From Pseudomonadota bacterium (GTDB lineage: Bacteria > Pseudomonadota > Gammaproteobacteria > Xanthomonadales > Xanthomonadaceae), in the NCBI GenBank assembly GCA_023386795.1, contig JAEWJB010000130.1:1-20277 (forward strand): a stretch of 20,277 bases of DNA, read 5' to 3'. The first letter of the stretch is position 1, and every line of letters starts with the position of its first letter. A model generated the notes under the pieces. That model was not told where the DNA came from. It did not search any database and was given only the letters and a program-made list of their open reading frames with translations. Positions 6,700-14,378 of the stretch are shown here, piece by piece. Position numbers and translations under genes: made by a program.

Positions 6700-7509
6700 G
6701 TGCGCGAACTGCAAGTCCACTTCACTCACCGGCAGCAGCCGGACCACCCGCTCAAGCCCGGCGTCCACCGGATCGTGCGCCATGCCTCGGGCAGCGTGCG
6801 GCTGGTCGCGGACACCCAGGGTGCCTTGCTGCTGGCGCAGTTCTGCCTGGACCGTCGCGGCCTGTGGCTGCAGGTGGCCAACGGCGTACGCGGCATCCAT
6901 GTCAATGGACGCCCGGTGCGGCGGATGGCATTGCTGCGCGCCGGTGACGCGGTGTATGCCGATGGCGTGGAGATGGTGCTGCGCGCCGGCCTGGCGCCGC
7001 AGACGCGGATTCCGCCGGCCGGCGACGAACCGCTGGCCGGGGATGCGCAGATCCTGTTGCGCGGTGTCGGCGGTCGGCACCATGGCCGCAGCTTCACGCT
7101 GGAGCAGGCACGCCTGGTGGGCAGTGAGGCCGGGGCGGACATTTTCATCGACGACGCCGTCTTCCCGCCGCGCCATGCGCGACTGGAGCCCCACGGCGAT
7201 CGCGTGCTGCTGCGCGACCTGGGCTCACACGAGGGCAGCGTGGTCAACGGCCTGCCGGTGCGCGACTGCTGGCTGCAGCCGGGCGACCAGCTGGTGTTCG
7301 ATGGCCAGCACCGCTTCGTGCTGGAAGTGCCGGTGCAGCCTGCCCTGGTCGAGAACGAGCGGGTTCCCGAGCCGGCCGGCCCGCGTCATGCGGCAGCCGA
7401 TCCGCAGGCACCGGCGCGTGCGCGCGTGAGCCGCTGGCCGTGGCTGCTGCTCAGCGCGGTGCTGCTGGCCGCGGCGCTGAGCGCGCTGCTGTGGTTCGGC
7501 GCGCGCTGA
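6700..7509 (+). CDS. FHA-domain protein with C-terminal membrane anchor
   Basis: A 269-residue protein. I chose GTG 6700 (MRELQVHF) because conserved-looking sequence begins there; there is no Shine-Dalgarno sequence. Residues 1-98 resemble a degenerate FHA-like beta sandwich (GIHVNGRPVRRM, LRAGDAVYADG). Residues about 117-210 are a recognisable FHA domain (GRSFTLEQ, ADIFIDD, RHARLE, LRDLGSHEGSVVNG, LQPGDQLVF). The canonical GR before the variable loop is GS here, and the usual SRRHA is PPRHA, so both phosphothreonine-contacting positions are lost. A Pro/Ala linker precedes a single membrane helix (246-266) that ends almost at the C-terminus, so the FHA part should face the cytoplasm. FHA domains normally read Ser/Thr phosphorylation; this one may bind without phosphate. 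No kinase or secretion gene is adjacent. The 3' end overlaps msrQ by 59 bases. Confidence 0.85.
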   Translation: MRELQVHFTHRQQPDHPLKPGVHRIVRHASGSVRLVADTQGALLLAQFCLDRRGLWLQVANGVRGIHVNGRPVRRMALLRAGDAVYADGVEMVLRAGLAPQTRIPPAGDEPLAGDAQILLRGVGGRHHGRSFTLEQARLVGSEAGADIFIDDAVFPPRHARLEPHGDRVLLRDLGSHEGSVVNGLPVRDCWLQPGDQLVFDGQHRFVLEVPVQPALVENERVPEPAGPRHAAADPQAPARARVSRWPWLLLSAVLLAAALSALLWFGAR

Positions 7510-8146
7510 CCGCTTTCCAGCCGCGCCAGCCGAGCAACACGGCGAGAATCGCCGCATATATCGCCGGTTCGCGGATGTCGGACTTCACCACCCACCAGAA
7601 ATGCAGCACGGCCAGCACGCCAATGGCGTAGACCAGCTTGTGCAGGCGGCCCCAGTTGCGTTTGAGCCTGCGGATCCAGCCCTGGGTCGAGGTGATCGCC
7701 AGCGGCACCAGTAGCAGCCAGGCCAGGAAGCCCACCGTGATGTACGGACGCTTGGCGATTTCCTCGAAGATCTGTGTCCAGTAACCGCGCAGGTCCAGCG
7801 CCAGGTACGTGCCCAGGTGCACCGTCGCGTAGAAGAACGCATACAGCCCGAGCATGCGGCGGAAGCGGATCAGCACCGCCTGCCCGGTGAGCTGGCGCAG
7901 CGGGGTGATGGCCAGGGTGACCATCAACAGCCGCAGCGCCCACAGGCCGGTGCGATGTTCGATCTCGGCCACCGGGTCGGCGCCGAGCGCGTCACTGCCG
8001 GTCTGCCACACCTGCCAGAACTGCCACGCCAGCAGTGCCAGGGGGGACAGCGCGGCCAGATGGACGAGCGTCTTGGCGAAGATGATGCCGGCGCTGGCAC
8101 GCCGCACCGGCGCCGGGCGGCGCGGCGGGGCCGCGCTCAGAACCAT
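7451..8146 (-). CDS. msrQ: MsrQ, haem-binding inner-membrane subunit of the MsrPQ system
   Basis: A 231-residue polytopic membrane protein of the ferric-reductase-like YedZ family. It passes electrons from the quinone pool or a flavin reductase to periplasmic MsrP. Visible are about six hydrophobic segments and the histidines expected to ligate haem: His110 in ATVHLGTYLALD, and His169 and His182 in GRLHKLVYAIGVLAVLHFWW. The ATG at 8146 overlaps the msrP stop by 10 bases, as in translationally coupled pairs. The C-terminal 20 residues after the last membrane segment are Ala/Arg/Pro-rich and lie in the stretch shared with the convergent FHA gene. I am confident of the family; the first 15 residues could be shorter. 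Confidence 0.95.
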   Translation of the reverse strand: MVLSAAPPRRPAPVRRASAGIIFAKTLVHLAALSPLALLAWQFWQVWQTGSDALGADPVAEIEHRTGLWALRLLMVTLAITPLRQLTGQAVLIRFRRMLGLYAFFYATVHLGTYLALDLRGYWTQIFEEIAKRPYITVGFLAWLLLVPLAITSTQGWIRRLKRNWGRLHKLVYAIGVLAVLHFWWVVKSDIREPAIYAAILAVLLGWRGWKAVSARRTTAARSAPRPAAPR

Positions 8147-9105
8147 TTCCTCAGGTCCATGCCGCTGTACAGCGAAGCGACCTGCGCCGCGTAGCCGTTG
8201 AAGGGCAGGGTGGGGATGCGCTCGGCGAACAGCTTGCTGGCGGTGCCGGCGATGCGCCGCTCGGTCTTCTGGCTCCAGCGCGGGTGGTCCACGGCGGGAT
8301 TGACGTTGGAGAAGAAACCGTACTCGTGCGGCTGCAATTCGTGCCAGGCGGTTTCGGGCATGCGCTCGACGAACCGGATCTCCACGATCGACTTGATGCT
8401 CTTGAACCCGTACTTCCACGGCACCACCAGCCGCAGCGGCGCCCCGTTCTGCTGCGGCAGCGGCTTGCCGTACAGGCCAGTGGCCAGGAAAGCGAGCGGG
8501 TGCATGGCCTCGTCGATGCGCAGGCCTTCCTTGTACGGCCATTCGATCGAGCGATAGGCGATGCCGGGCATCTGCTGCGGGTCGGCCAGCGTGGTGAACG
8601 CGACGTACTTGGCCTTGGCGTTGGGCTCGAAGCGCTTGAGCACGTCGGCCAGCGGCACGCCGGTCCACGGGATCACCATCGACCAGCCCTCCACGCAACG
8701 CAGCCGGTACACGCGCTCTTCGGGGGTGAGGCCCTTGAGCAGGGCATCCAGGTCCAGCGTGCCGGGCTTGGCGCACTCGCCGCCCACCTGCACCGACCAC
8801 GGCCGCGTGCGTAGTGTTTTCGGAGCGCGCGAGGGATCGGTCTTGCCGGTGCCGAATTCGTAGAAGTTGTTGTAGCTGGTGACGTCCTCGTAGCGGGTCA
8901 GGGTTTCGTCGGTGCGAAAGCCCCGCCGCGCCTGTTCGGGCGTGATGGTGACCTTGGGCGGCGGCGGGGGATCGGCATCGGCGCAGCCGGAGAGCCCCAG
9001 CGCCGGGCCGAGCGCCAGCGCCTGCAGCAACCGGCGACGGTCGCGGTAGATCGCCTCGTCGGTGATCTCGCGGGCGGGAATGCGGAGGGCATCGCGTATC
9101 GACAT
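8137..9105 (-). CDS. msrP: MsrP, molybdopterin-dependent protein-methionine-sulfoxide reductase catalytic subunit
   Basis: A 322-residue YedY-family enzyme that reduces methionine sulfoxide in envelope proteins damaged by reactive chlorine or oxygen species. The expected molybdenum-ligating Cys137 is in RCVEGWSMVIPWTGVPL, and the conserved YNNFYEFG and KYGFKSIKSIV stretches are present. The N-terminus carries a twin-arginine-like signal (RRRLLQALALG at 23-33), as needed for export of a folded cofactor protein. Unusually it is followed by a perfect lipobox, LSGC (38-41), then a proline run, suggesting a membrane-tethered lipoprotein instead of the soluble E. coli form. It overlaps msrQ by 10 bases. 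Start chosen at ATG 9105; the upstream AGCAGG is a weak ribosome-binding site. Confidence 0.96.
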   Translation of the reverse strand: MSIRDALRIPAREITDEAIYRDRRRLLQALALGPALGLSGCADADPPPPPKVTITPEQARRGFRTDETLTRYEDVTSYNNFYEFGTGKTDPSRAPKTLRTRPWSVQVGGECAKPGTLDLDALLKGLTPEERVYRLRCVEGWSMVIPWTGVPLADVLKRFEPNAKAKYVAFTTLADPQQMPGIAYRSIEWPYKEGLRIDEAMHPLAFLATGLYGKPLPQQNGAPLRLVVPWKYGFKSIKSIVEIRFVERMPETAWHELQPHEYGFFSNVNPAVDHPRWSQKTERRIAGTASKLFAERIPTLPFNGYAAQVASLYSGMDLRKWF

Positions 9106-9218
9106 GGACCGGCCTGCTGGTAAGGACTCGCCTTCTCAGACTGCACCGATGGACGGGAAGTTTCCACCGCAACGGCCCGAACGCGGCCAATCGATGCAAA
9201 TGCAACTTTTAAGGCGGC

Positions 9219-9247
9219 CTGTCAACGCTGGTGCGCTGCGGCATACT
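9219..9247 (+). promoter_or_regulatory. Candidate promoter of serC-pheA-aroA
   Basis: CTGTCA (9219-9224) and CATACT (9242-9247) are separated by exactly 17 bases and match 4/6 of each consensus box. The predicted transcript starts near 9254, about 21 bases before serC, leaving room for its AAGGTG ribosome-binding site. No aromatic-amino-acid leader peptide or attenuator is visible between promoter and serC. Confidence 0.45.
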
Positions 9248-9274
9248 ACGGAACTGTTTCGAACAAGGTGTGAC

Positions 9275-10360
9275 ATGACCCGCGCGTTCAATTTCAGTGC
9301 CGGCCCGGCGACCCTGCCCGAGTCGGTGTTGCGCCAGGCACAGGCGGAGATGTTGGAATGGAACGGCGTGGGGGCCTCGGTGGTGGAAATCAGCCACCGA
9401 AGTGCGGATTTCGTGGCCCTGGCCGAGCGCGCCGAAGCCGACCTGCGCCAGCTGCTGTCGATCCCGGACGATTACGCCGTGCTGTTCCTGGCCGGCGGCG
9501 CGACCACCCAGCAGGCGCTGCTGCCGCTGAACTTCGCCGCACCCGGCCAGACCGTCGATGTGGTCGTCACCGGCCACTGGGGCAAGACGGCGATCAAGCA
9601 GGCCACGCCTTACGTCAACGTGCACGTCGCCGCGGACGGCGAGGCCGGCGGCTTCCGCGACATCCCCCCGCGCGCGCAGTGGCAGCTCTCGCCCGATGCG
9701 GCCTATGTGCACATCACCGCGAACGAGACCATCCACGGCGTGGAATTTCGCGACACGCCCGACGTGGGCGAGGTACCGCTGTTCGCCGATTTCAGCTCGT
9801 CCATCGCCTCCGAACCCCTCGACGTCTCGCGTTACGGGCTGATCTACGCCGGCGCGCAGAAGAACCTGGGGCCGGTCGGCATCTCGGTGGTGATCGTGCG
9901 CCGCGAATTGCTCGCGCGCGCAGGCCAGCCGCGCGCGGACATCTTCAACTACGCCTCGCACGCCGCGCGCGATTCCATGCTCAACACGCCGCCGACCTGG
10001 AACTGGTACCTGCTCGGCCTGACGGTGAAGTGGATGCTCGACGAGGGCGGGGTGGCCGAATTCGCCCGCCGCAACGCCGAGAAGGCGCGCCTGGTGTACG
10101 GCGCCATTGACGGTTCGGGCAGCTATTACCGCAACGAGGTCGCCCCGGCGGTGCGCTCGCGGATGAACATCCCGTTCTTCCTGCCGGACGAGCGCCTGGA
10201 CGCGTTGTTCGTCAGCGAATCCAAGGCCGCCGGCCTGCTCGCGCTGAAGGGCCACAAGGCGGTCGGTGGCATCCGTGCCTCCCTCTACAACGCCATGCCG
10301 GTGGCCGGCGCGCAGGCGCTGGTCGATTTCATGCACGACTTCGCCCGGCGCCACGGCTGA
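9275..10360 (+). CDS. serC: Phosphoserine aminotransferase
   Basis: A 361-residue PLP enzyme (class V aminotransferase fold) that makes 3-phosphoserine from 3-phosphohydroxypyruvate and glutamate; it also serves pyridoxal phosphate synthesis by the DXP-dependent route. The sequence shows the opening FNFSAGPATLP, EISHRSADF, the cofactor-phosphate loop FLAGGATTQQ and the PLP lysine Lys196 in AGAQKNLGPVG, close to Lys198 of the E. coli enzyme. The ATG at 9275 is preceded by AAGGTG at good spacing; in-frame sequence upstream is not conserved-looking. It heads a compact plus-strand operon: pheA starts 33 bases after the stop. Length is normal for the family. Confidence 0.98.
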   Translation: MTRAFNFSAGPATLPESVLRQAQAEMLEWNGVGASVVEISHRSADFVALAERAEADLRQLLSIPDDYAVLFLAGGATTQQALLPLNFAAPGQTVDVVVTGHWGKTAIKQATPYVNVHVAADGEAGGFRDIPPRAQWQLSPDAAYVHITANETIHGVEFRDTPDVGEVPLFADFSSSIASEPLDVSRYGLIYAGAQKNLGPVGISVVIVRRELLARAGQPRADIFNYASHAARDSMLNTPPTWNWYLLGLTVKWMLDEGGVAEFARRNAEKARLVYGAIDGSGSYYRNEVAPAVRSRMNIPFFLPDERLDALFVSESKAAGLLALKGHKAVGGIRASLYNAMPVAGAQALVDFMHDFARRHG

Positions 10361-10393
10361 GTCCTCCGCATCCGCAACAGGAAACCCGATCCC

Positions 10394-11548
10394 ATGGCCG
10401 CCAAGCCGAAGAAGACCGCCAAGCCGGCGGCACGCAAGTCTCCCGCCGTCCCGGCCGTCGCCGCGCCGCCGCCCGCTCTGGCCGATGTGCGCGCGAAGAT
10501 CGACGAGATCGACCGCAGCATCCAGGCGTTGATCGCCGAGCGCGCGCAGTTCGCCCACCAGGTCGGCAAGGCCAAGGGCAAGCTCGCCGCCGCGGTGGAT
10601 TACTACCGCCCCGAGCGCGAAGCGCAGGTGCTGCGCATGGTGGTGGACCGCAACGAGGGCCCGCTCAGCGATGAAGTGCTGGTGCACGTGTTCCGCGAAA
10701 TCATGTCCGCCTGCCTGGCGCAGCAGGAGCCGCTGAAGATCGGCTACCTCGGCCCGGAGGGCACCTTCAGCCAGCAGGCCGTGCTCAAGCACTTCGGCCG
10801 CTCGGCGGTGGGCCAGCCGATGGCCAGCATCGAGGAGGTCTTCCAGGAGGTCGAGGCCGGCAATGCAGATTTCGGCGTGGTGCCGGTGGAGAACTCGGGG
10901 CAGGGCACGATCCAGGTCACGCTGGACATGTTCCTCACCTCCAACCTGAAGATCTGCGGTGAAGTCGAACTGCGCGTGCACCAGTACCTGCTCTCGCGCA
11001 GCGGGCGGCTGGACGACATCGAGCGCATCTATGCCCACCCCCAGTCCTTCGCCCAGACCGCCGGCTGGTTGCGCTCCAACCTGCCCAAGGCCGAGAAGAT
11101 CCCGGTGTCTTCCAACGCGGAGGGCGCACGCCGTGCGCGCAATGCCGAGGACGCCGCAGCGATCGGCGGGGAAAGCGCCGCGCATGTGTATGGCCTGAAG
11201 AAGGTCATCATGAAATCCATCGAGGATGACGACGACAACACCACCCGCTTCCTGGTCATCGGACGCAAGATCTTCCCGCCGTCCGGCCACGACCGCACCT
11301 CCATCCTGGTGTTCATCCACGACAAGCCCGGCGCGCTGTTCGACGTGCTCAGCCCGTTCGCGCGGCATGGCATCAGCATGAACCGCATCGAGTCGCGGCC
11401 TTCGCACCAGGCCAAGTGGGAATATGGCTTCTTCATCGACCTGGCCGGCCATGTGGAGGACGAGGCGATGAAACAGGCGCTGGCCGAGCTGGTCGCGCAT
11501 TCGGCGCAGGTCAAGGTGCTGGGGTCCTACCCGGTCGCCATTCCCTAA
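10394..11548 (+). CDS. pheA: Bifunctional chorismate mutase / prephenate dehydratase (P-protein)
   Basis: A 384-residue protein that turns chorismate into prephenate and prephenate into phenylpyruvate, the committed steps to phenylalanine. Residues 1-28 are a Lys/Ala/Pro-rich extension of unknown purpose. Residues about 29-113 form an AroQ-type chorismate mutase (DVRAKIDEIDRSIQALIAER, VGKAKG, YYRPEREAQVL). Residues 114-290 are prephenate dehydratase (IGYLGPEGTFSQQA, VVPVENSGQGTI, HPQSFAQ and the catalytic NTTRF at 282-286). Residues 300-384 are an ACT domain with GALFDVLSPF and ESRP (333-336), the usual phenylalanine feedback site, so allosteric inhibition is expected. AGGA lies about 12 bases before the start. 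Middle gene of serC-pheA-aroA. Confidence 0.98.
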   Translation: MAAKPKKTAKPAARKSPAVPAVAAPPPALADVRAKIDEIDRSIQALIAERAQFAHQVGKAKGKLAAAVDYYRPEREAQVLRMVVDRNEGPLSDEVLVHVFREIMSACLAQQEPLKIGYLGPEGTFSQQAVLKHFGRSAVGQPMASIEEVFQEVEAGNADFGVVPVENSGQGTIQVTLDMFLTSNLKICGEVELRVHQYLLSRSGRLDDIERIYAHPQSFAQTAGWLRSNLPKAEKIPVSSNAEGARRARNAEDAAAIGGESAAHVYGLKKVIMKSIEDDDDNTTRFLVIGRKIFPPSGHDRTSILVFIHDKPGALFDVLSPFARHGISMNRIESRPSHQAKWEYGFFIDLAGHVEDEAMKQALAELVAHSAQVKVLGSYPVAIP

Positions 11549-11580
11549 TCGCCCCTTACGAATCACGCAACAGGAAAGAC

Positions 11581-12891
11581 ATGAGCGCTAAGCAGAGCTG
11601 GATCGCCAGCCAGGGCCGCCCGCTGCAGGGCACGCTGGCTATCCCCGGGGACAAGTCGGTGTCGCATCGCGCGGTGATGTTCGCCGCGCTCGCCGATGGC
11701 GTCTCGCGCATCGACGGCTTCCTCGAAGGCGAGGACACCCGTTCGACCGCAGCGATCTTCTCCCGCCTCGGCGTCCGCATCGAAACGCCGTCGGCCTCGC
11801 AGCGCATCGTGCATGGCGTGGGCGTGGATGGCCTGCGCGCGCCGGACGGCGACTTGGATTGCGGCAATGCCGGCACCGGCATGCGCCTGCTGGCCGGCCT
11901 GTTGGCCGCGCAGCCATTCGACAGCGTGCTGGTGGGCGATGAATCGCTTTCGCGCCGGCCCATGCGCCGCGTCACCGGCCCGCTGGCGCAAATGGGCGCA
12001 CGCATCGACACGGAAGCAGACGGCACCCCGCCGTTGCGCATCCACGGTGGGCAGGTGCTGAAGGGCATCGATTTCGTCTCGCCGGTCGCCAGCGCGCAGG
12101 TGAAATCCGCCGTCCTGCTGGCCGGTCTGTATGCGCAGGGAGACACCTCGGTGACCGAGCCGCACCCGACCCGCGACTACACCGAGCGCATGCTCTCGGC
12201 CTTCGGCGTGGAGATCGAGTTCTCCCCGGGCAAGGCGCGCCTGCGTGGCGGCCAACGCCTGCGGGCAACCGACATCGCCGTGCCGGCGGACTTCTCCTCG
12301 GCCGCGTTCTACATCGTGGCGGCGAGCATCATCCCGGGCTCGGAAGTGGTGCTGCGCGCGGTCGGTTTGAACCCGCGCCGTACCGGCCTGCTCACCGCGC
12401 TGCGCCTGATGGGCGCCGACATCCGGGAAGAGAACCCCGGCGAACATGGCGGCGAGCCGGTGGCCGACCTGCGTGTCCGCTACGCCCCGCTGCGGGGCGC
12501 GGTCATACCGGAGGACGTGGTGCCGGACATGATCGACGAATTCCCGGCGCTGTTCGTCGCCGCGGCTGCCGCGCAAGGCCAGACCGTGGTGAGCGGCGCG
12601 GCCGAGCTGCGGGTGAAGGAATCGGACCGACTCGGCGCGATGGCCCATGGCCTGCGCACGCTGGGAGTGACGGTGGATGAGACCCCGGATGGCGCGGCGA
12701 TCCAAGGAGGTGCGATCGGCAGCGGCAGCATCGACAGCCATGGTGACCATCGCATCGCGATGGCATTCGCGATCGCCGGCCAGCTGGCCGAAGGCGAGGT
12801 GGTGATCGACGATATCGCCAACGTCGCCACCTCGTTTCCCGGCTTCGATACGCTGGCGCGCTCGGCCGGTTTTGCCCTGCGCGCCGCCTGA
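11581..12891 (+). CDS. aroA: 3-phosphoshikimate 1-carboxyvinyltransferase (EPSP synthase)
   Basis: A 436-residue enzyme of the shikimate pathway joining shikimate-3-phosphate and phosphoenolpyruvate. Visible signatures are PGDKSVSHRA (Lys25, Ser26), GNAGTGMRLL (95-104), SRRPMRRVTGPL, SAQVKSAVLLAGL, RVKESDRL and GDHRIAMA. The glycine at position 98 in NAGT is retained, so the active site looks glyphosate-sensitive in this respect, unlike CP4-type enzymes with alanine. AGGAAAG sits five bases before ATG 11581; the 165 in-frame bases upstream belong to the end of pheA. Separation from pheA is 32 bases, so the two are surely co-transcribed. A strong hairpin spans its stop codon. Confidence 0.98.
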   Translation: MSAKQSWIASQGRPLQGTLAIPGDKSVSHRAVMFAALADGVSRIDGFLEGEDTRSTAAIFSRLGVRIETPSASQRIVHGVGVDGLRAPDGDLDCGNAGTGMRLLAGLLAAQPFDSVLVGDESLSRRPMRRVTGPLAQMGARIDTEADGTPPLRIHGGQVLKGIDFVSPVASAQVKSAVLLAGLYAQGDTSVTEPHPTRDYTERMLSAFGVEIEFSPGKARLRGGQRLRATDIAVPADFSSAAFYIVAASIIPGSEVVLRAVGLNPRRTGLLTALRLMGADIREENPGEHGGEPVADLRVRYAPLRGAVIPEDVVPDMIDEFPALFVAAAAAQGQTVVSGAAELRVKESDRLGAMAHGLRTLGVTVDETPDGAAIQGGAIGSGSIDSHGDHRIAMAFAIAGQLAEGEVVIDDIANVATSFPGFDTLARSAGFALRAA

Positions 12892-12905
12892 GCGACGCGC
12901 AGGGC
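12874..12905. terminator. Hairpin across the aroA stop, between convergent genes
   Basis: GCCCTGCGCG (12874-12883) pairs perfectly with CGCGCAGGGC (12896-12905), loop 12 bases. It includes the aroA stop and lies 10 bases from the stop of the convergent TonB-like gene. Neither side has a following T-run, so it is at best a GC-only terminator or a 3'-end stabiliser for one or both transcripts. Confidence 0.5.
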
Positions 12906-12915
12906 AGGTATCGCA

Positions 12916-13491
12916 TTACTGCTGCGCGGTGTGGAAATCGACCGGCAGCTGCACGGTGGTGGCCACCGCGCGGCCATTGCGAATGGCCGGCTCGAAGCGC
13001 CAATCGCGCACCGTGCTGAGCACGGCGCGATCCAGGTCACGATCGCGCGCGCCGGTGCGATCGACAATCTCCGCATCGCTGACGCGGCCGCTGGCATCGA
13101 CCTGCAGGCGGGCGGTTACGCTGCCTTCCACGCCCGAGCGCAGCGCGCGCGCCGGGTAGACCGGCACCGGGTTGGACGCCAGCGGTCGTGCCTCGCGGTT
13201 GCGGATGACCGCCGCTGCCTTCGGCGTGGCCTCGTGGCGGACCATCGTGGCCGGACGCTGGTTGGTCGCTTCCGGCAGGGGCTGCGCAGCGGCGGCGGTG
13301 CTATCGCTCGTGGGGGTGACCGGCGTGGTGAAGGTCTGCTGGCTGTTACGGATCCACCACCAGGCCGGCAGGGCGACCAGCGCGAGGATCAACAACGCCC
13401 ACAGCCAAGGCGAGGCGCCGCGCTCGGTGGGTTCGGCACCGATGGCGGGCTGCTCGCGGAAATCCTGGGTATGCGGCGACGTCGTGGACAT
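12916..13491 (-). CDS. TonB-like energy transducer protein (copy 1)
   Basis: A 191-residue protein with a cytoplasmic N-terminus, a single membrane anchor (about 28-47, WLWALLILALVALPAWWW), a low-complexity linker of about 60 residues and a TonB C-terminal domain (about 108-186: PVPVYPARALRSGVEGSV, LQVDASGRVSDAEIVDRTG, DLDRAVLSTVRDWRFEPA). TonB proteins carry energy from ExbB-ExbD to outer-membrane receptors; neither ExbB/ExbD nor a receptor is nearby. The linker is short for a classic TonB and less proline-rich than in the neighbour, so reach across the periplasm may be limited. GAAGGAG precedes ATG 13491 at ideal spacing. It follows a related gene 107 bases upstream and converges on aroA. 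Confidence 0.9.
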   Translation of the reverse strand: MSTTSPHTQDFREQPAIGAEPTERGASPWLWALLILALVALPAWWWIRNSQQTFTTPVTPTSDSTAAAAQPLPEATNQRPATMVRHEATPKAAAVIRNREARPLASNPVPVYPARALRSGVEGSVTARLQVDASGRVSDAEIVDRTGARDRDLDRAVLSTVRDWRFEPAIRNGRAVATTVQLPVDFHTAQQ

Positions 13492-13598
13492 GATCTGGCT
13501 CCTTCGTCTGTTGGGACGGAGGCAGTCTTGGCCGAAAACGACGCCAGGGGTGTCAGTCTGGGGTGAACACGCCGGCCGCGGGGCGGCGGGGGTTCAGC

Positions 13599-14261
13599 TT
13601 ACTGAGCCGGCTTGAAATCGAAGGGAATTTCCAGCGCCCCGGGCACTGCCTGGCCATCACGCTGCGCGGGTTGGAAGTGCCAACTGCGCACCGCTTCCAT
13701 CGCCGCGCGGTCGAGATCGCGCGAACCACTGCGCTGCACCAGCGCCACACCGGCCGGCGCGCCACCGGCATCGACTTCCACGCGTACCACCACCGTGCCA
13801 CTGTCCCCGCGGCGCAGTGCGGCGGGCGGATAGTTCGGCGGTGGCGACTGCCCCGGGATCGGCACGGGGCGGTCACCGGGTGCCAGTGCAACCGTCGGCG
13901 CGGCCTGCGCGGGCACGGGCGCGGGGGCGATGGTGGGCGGCGCCGGCGGCGGCGCGGTCTCCACGATGCGCGGCGCGGCTTCCGTTTCGGCCGGCGGGGC
14001 CTTGGCATCGGGCATGTCGCTGGCACCATCGCCGCCGGCGGGCAGGGGTTCGGGCAGCGGCGCGATGGGCGCCCCGGGCTGCGCGGCTGGCGCGACAGCG
14101 GTATCGGCGCGATAAAAGTCGTTCTTGCGGCTGGTCGCCCAGACCAGCAGGAAGAGCAGCAGGCCGGCGCCAAAGGCAATGCCGGCGATCTTCAGGGTAT
14201 TGCGGGGCAGGCGCAGGGTGATGTGCGAGGCGTCGGCACCGGAGTCGCTGGATCGGGACAC
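13599..14261 (-). CDS. TonB-like energy transducer protein (copy 2)
   Basis: A protein of about 220 residues from GTG 14261. No ATG precedes the membrane segment and the start has no well-placed ribosome-binding site, so the exact start is uncertain. One membrane helix (about 25-43, AGIAFGAGLLLFLLVWAT) is followed by a 100-residue Pro/Ala linker rich in PAP and PPP runs, typical of periplasm-spanning TonB. The C-terminal domain begins near residue 144 (YPPAALRRGDSGTVVVRVEV, RDLDRAAMEAVRSWHFQPA, EIPFDF). It is clearly homologous to copy 1 only in this last domain, so duplication followed by linker divergence is plausible. No ExbB/ExbD genes adjoin. Divergent from serS, with 117 bases between start codons. 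Confidence 0.85.
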   Translation of the reverse strand: MSRSSDSGADASHITLRLPRNTLKIAGIAFGAGLLLFLLVWATSRKNDFYRADTAVAPAAQPGAPIAPLPEPLPAGGDGASDMPDAKAPPAETEAAPRIVETAPPPAPPTIAPAPVPAQAAPTVALAPGDRPVPIPGQSPPPNYPPAALRRGDSGTVVVRVEVDAGGAPAGVALVQRSGSRDLDRAAMEAVRSWHFQPAQRDGQAVPGALEIPFDFKPAQ

Positions 14262-14316
14262 GGGAACACTCGTGGGGACTTCCTGCCCCGATTCTGGCAC
14301 AGCGGGGCCGGGGCGG

Positions 14317-14346
14317 GCGACGCATCGACCCGGGACAGGCGATAAT
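14317..14346 (+). promoter_or_regulatory. Possible serS promoter
   Basis: GATAAT at 14341-14346 is a good -10 box; the best -35 (GCGACG, 14317-14322, 18-base spacer) matches only 3/6. The leader would be about 25 bases, with no T-box or other known aminoacyl-tRNA sensing element visible. Confidence 0.3.
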
Positions 14347-14378
14347 CCACAGTCTGTCCCTTCTCGAAATCCCGTCTC

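Noticed and set aside
6238..7194. Long minus-strand open frame upstream of and continuous with the phasin gene
   Set aside because: It is antisense to the polyhydroxyalkanoate-system intergenic area and the FHA gene, has no family resemblance, and the phasin has its own ribosome-binding site at 6237.
9209..11566. 785-codon minus-strand open frame opposite serC and pheA
   Set aside because: Antisense shadow of two clear enzymes in high-GC DNA; composition is His/Arg/Gly/Ala-rich without any domain.
11866..11884. Glyphosate-tolerant type EPSP synthase
   Set aside because: Gly98 in NAGT is retained; the CP4-type alanine that blocks the herbicide is absent.
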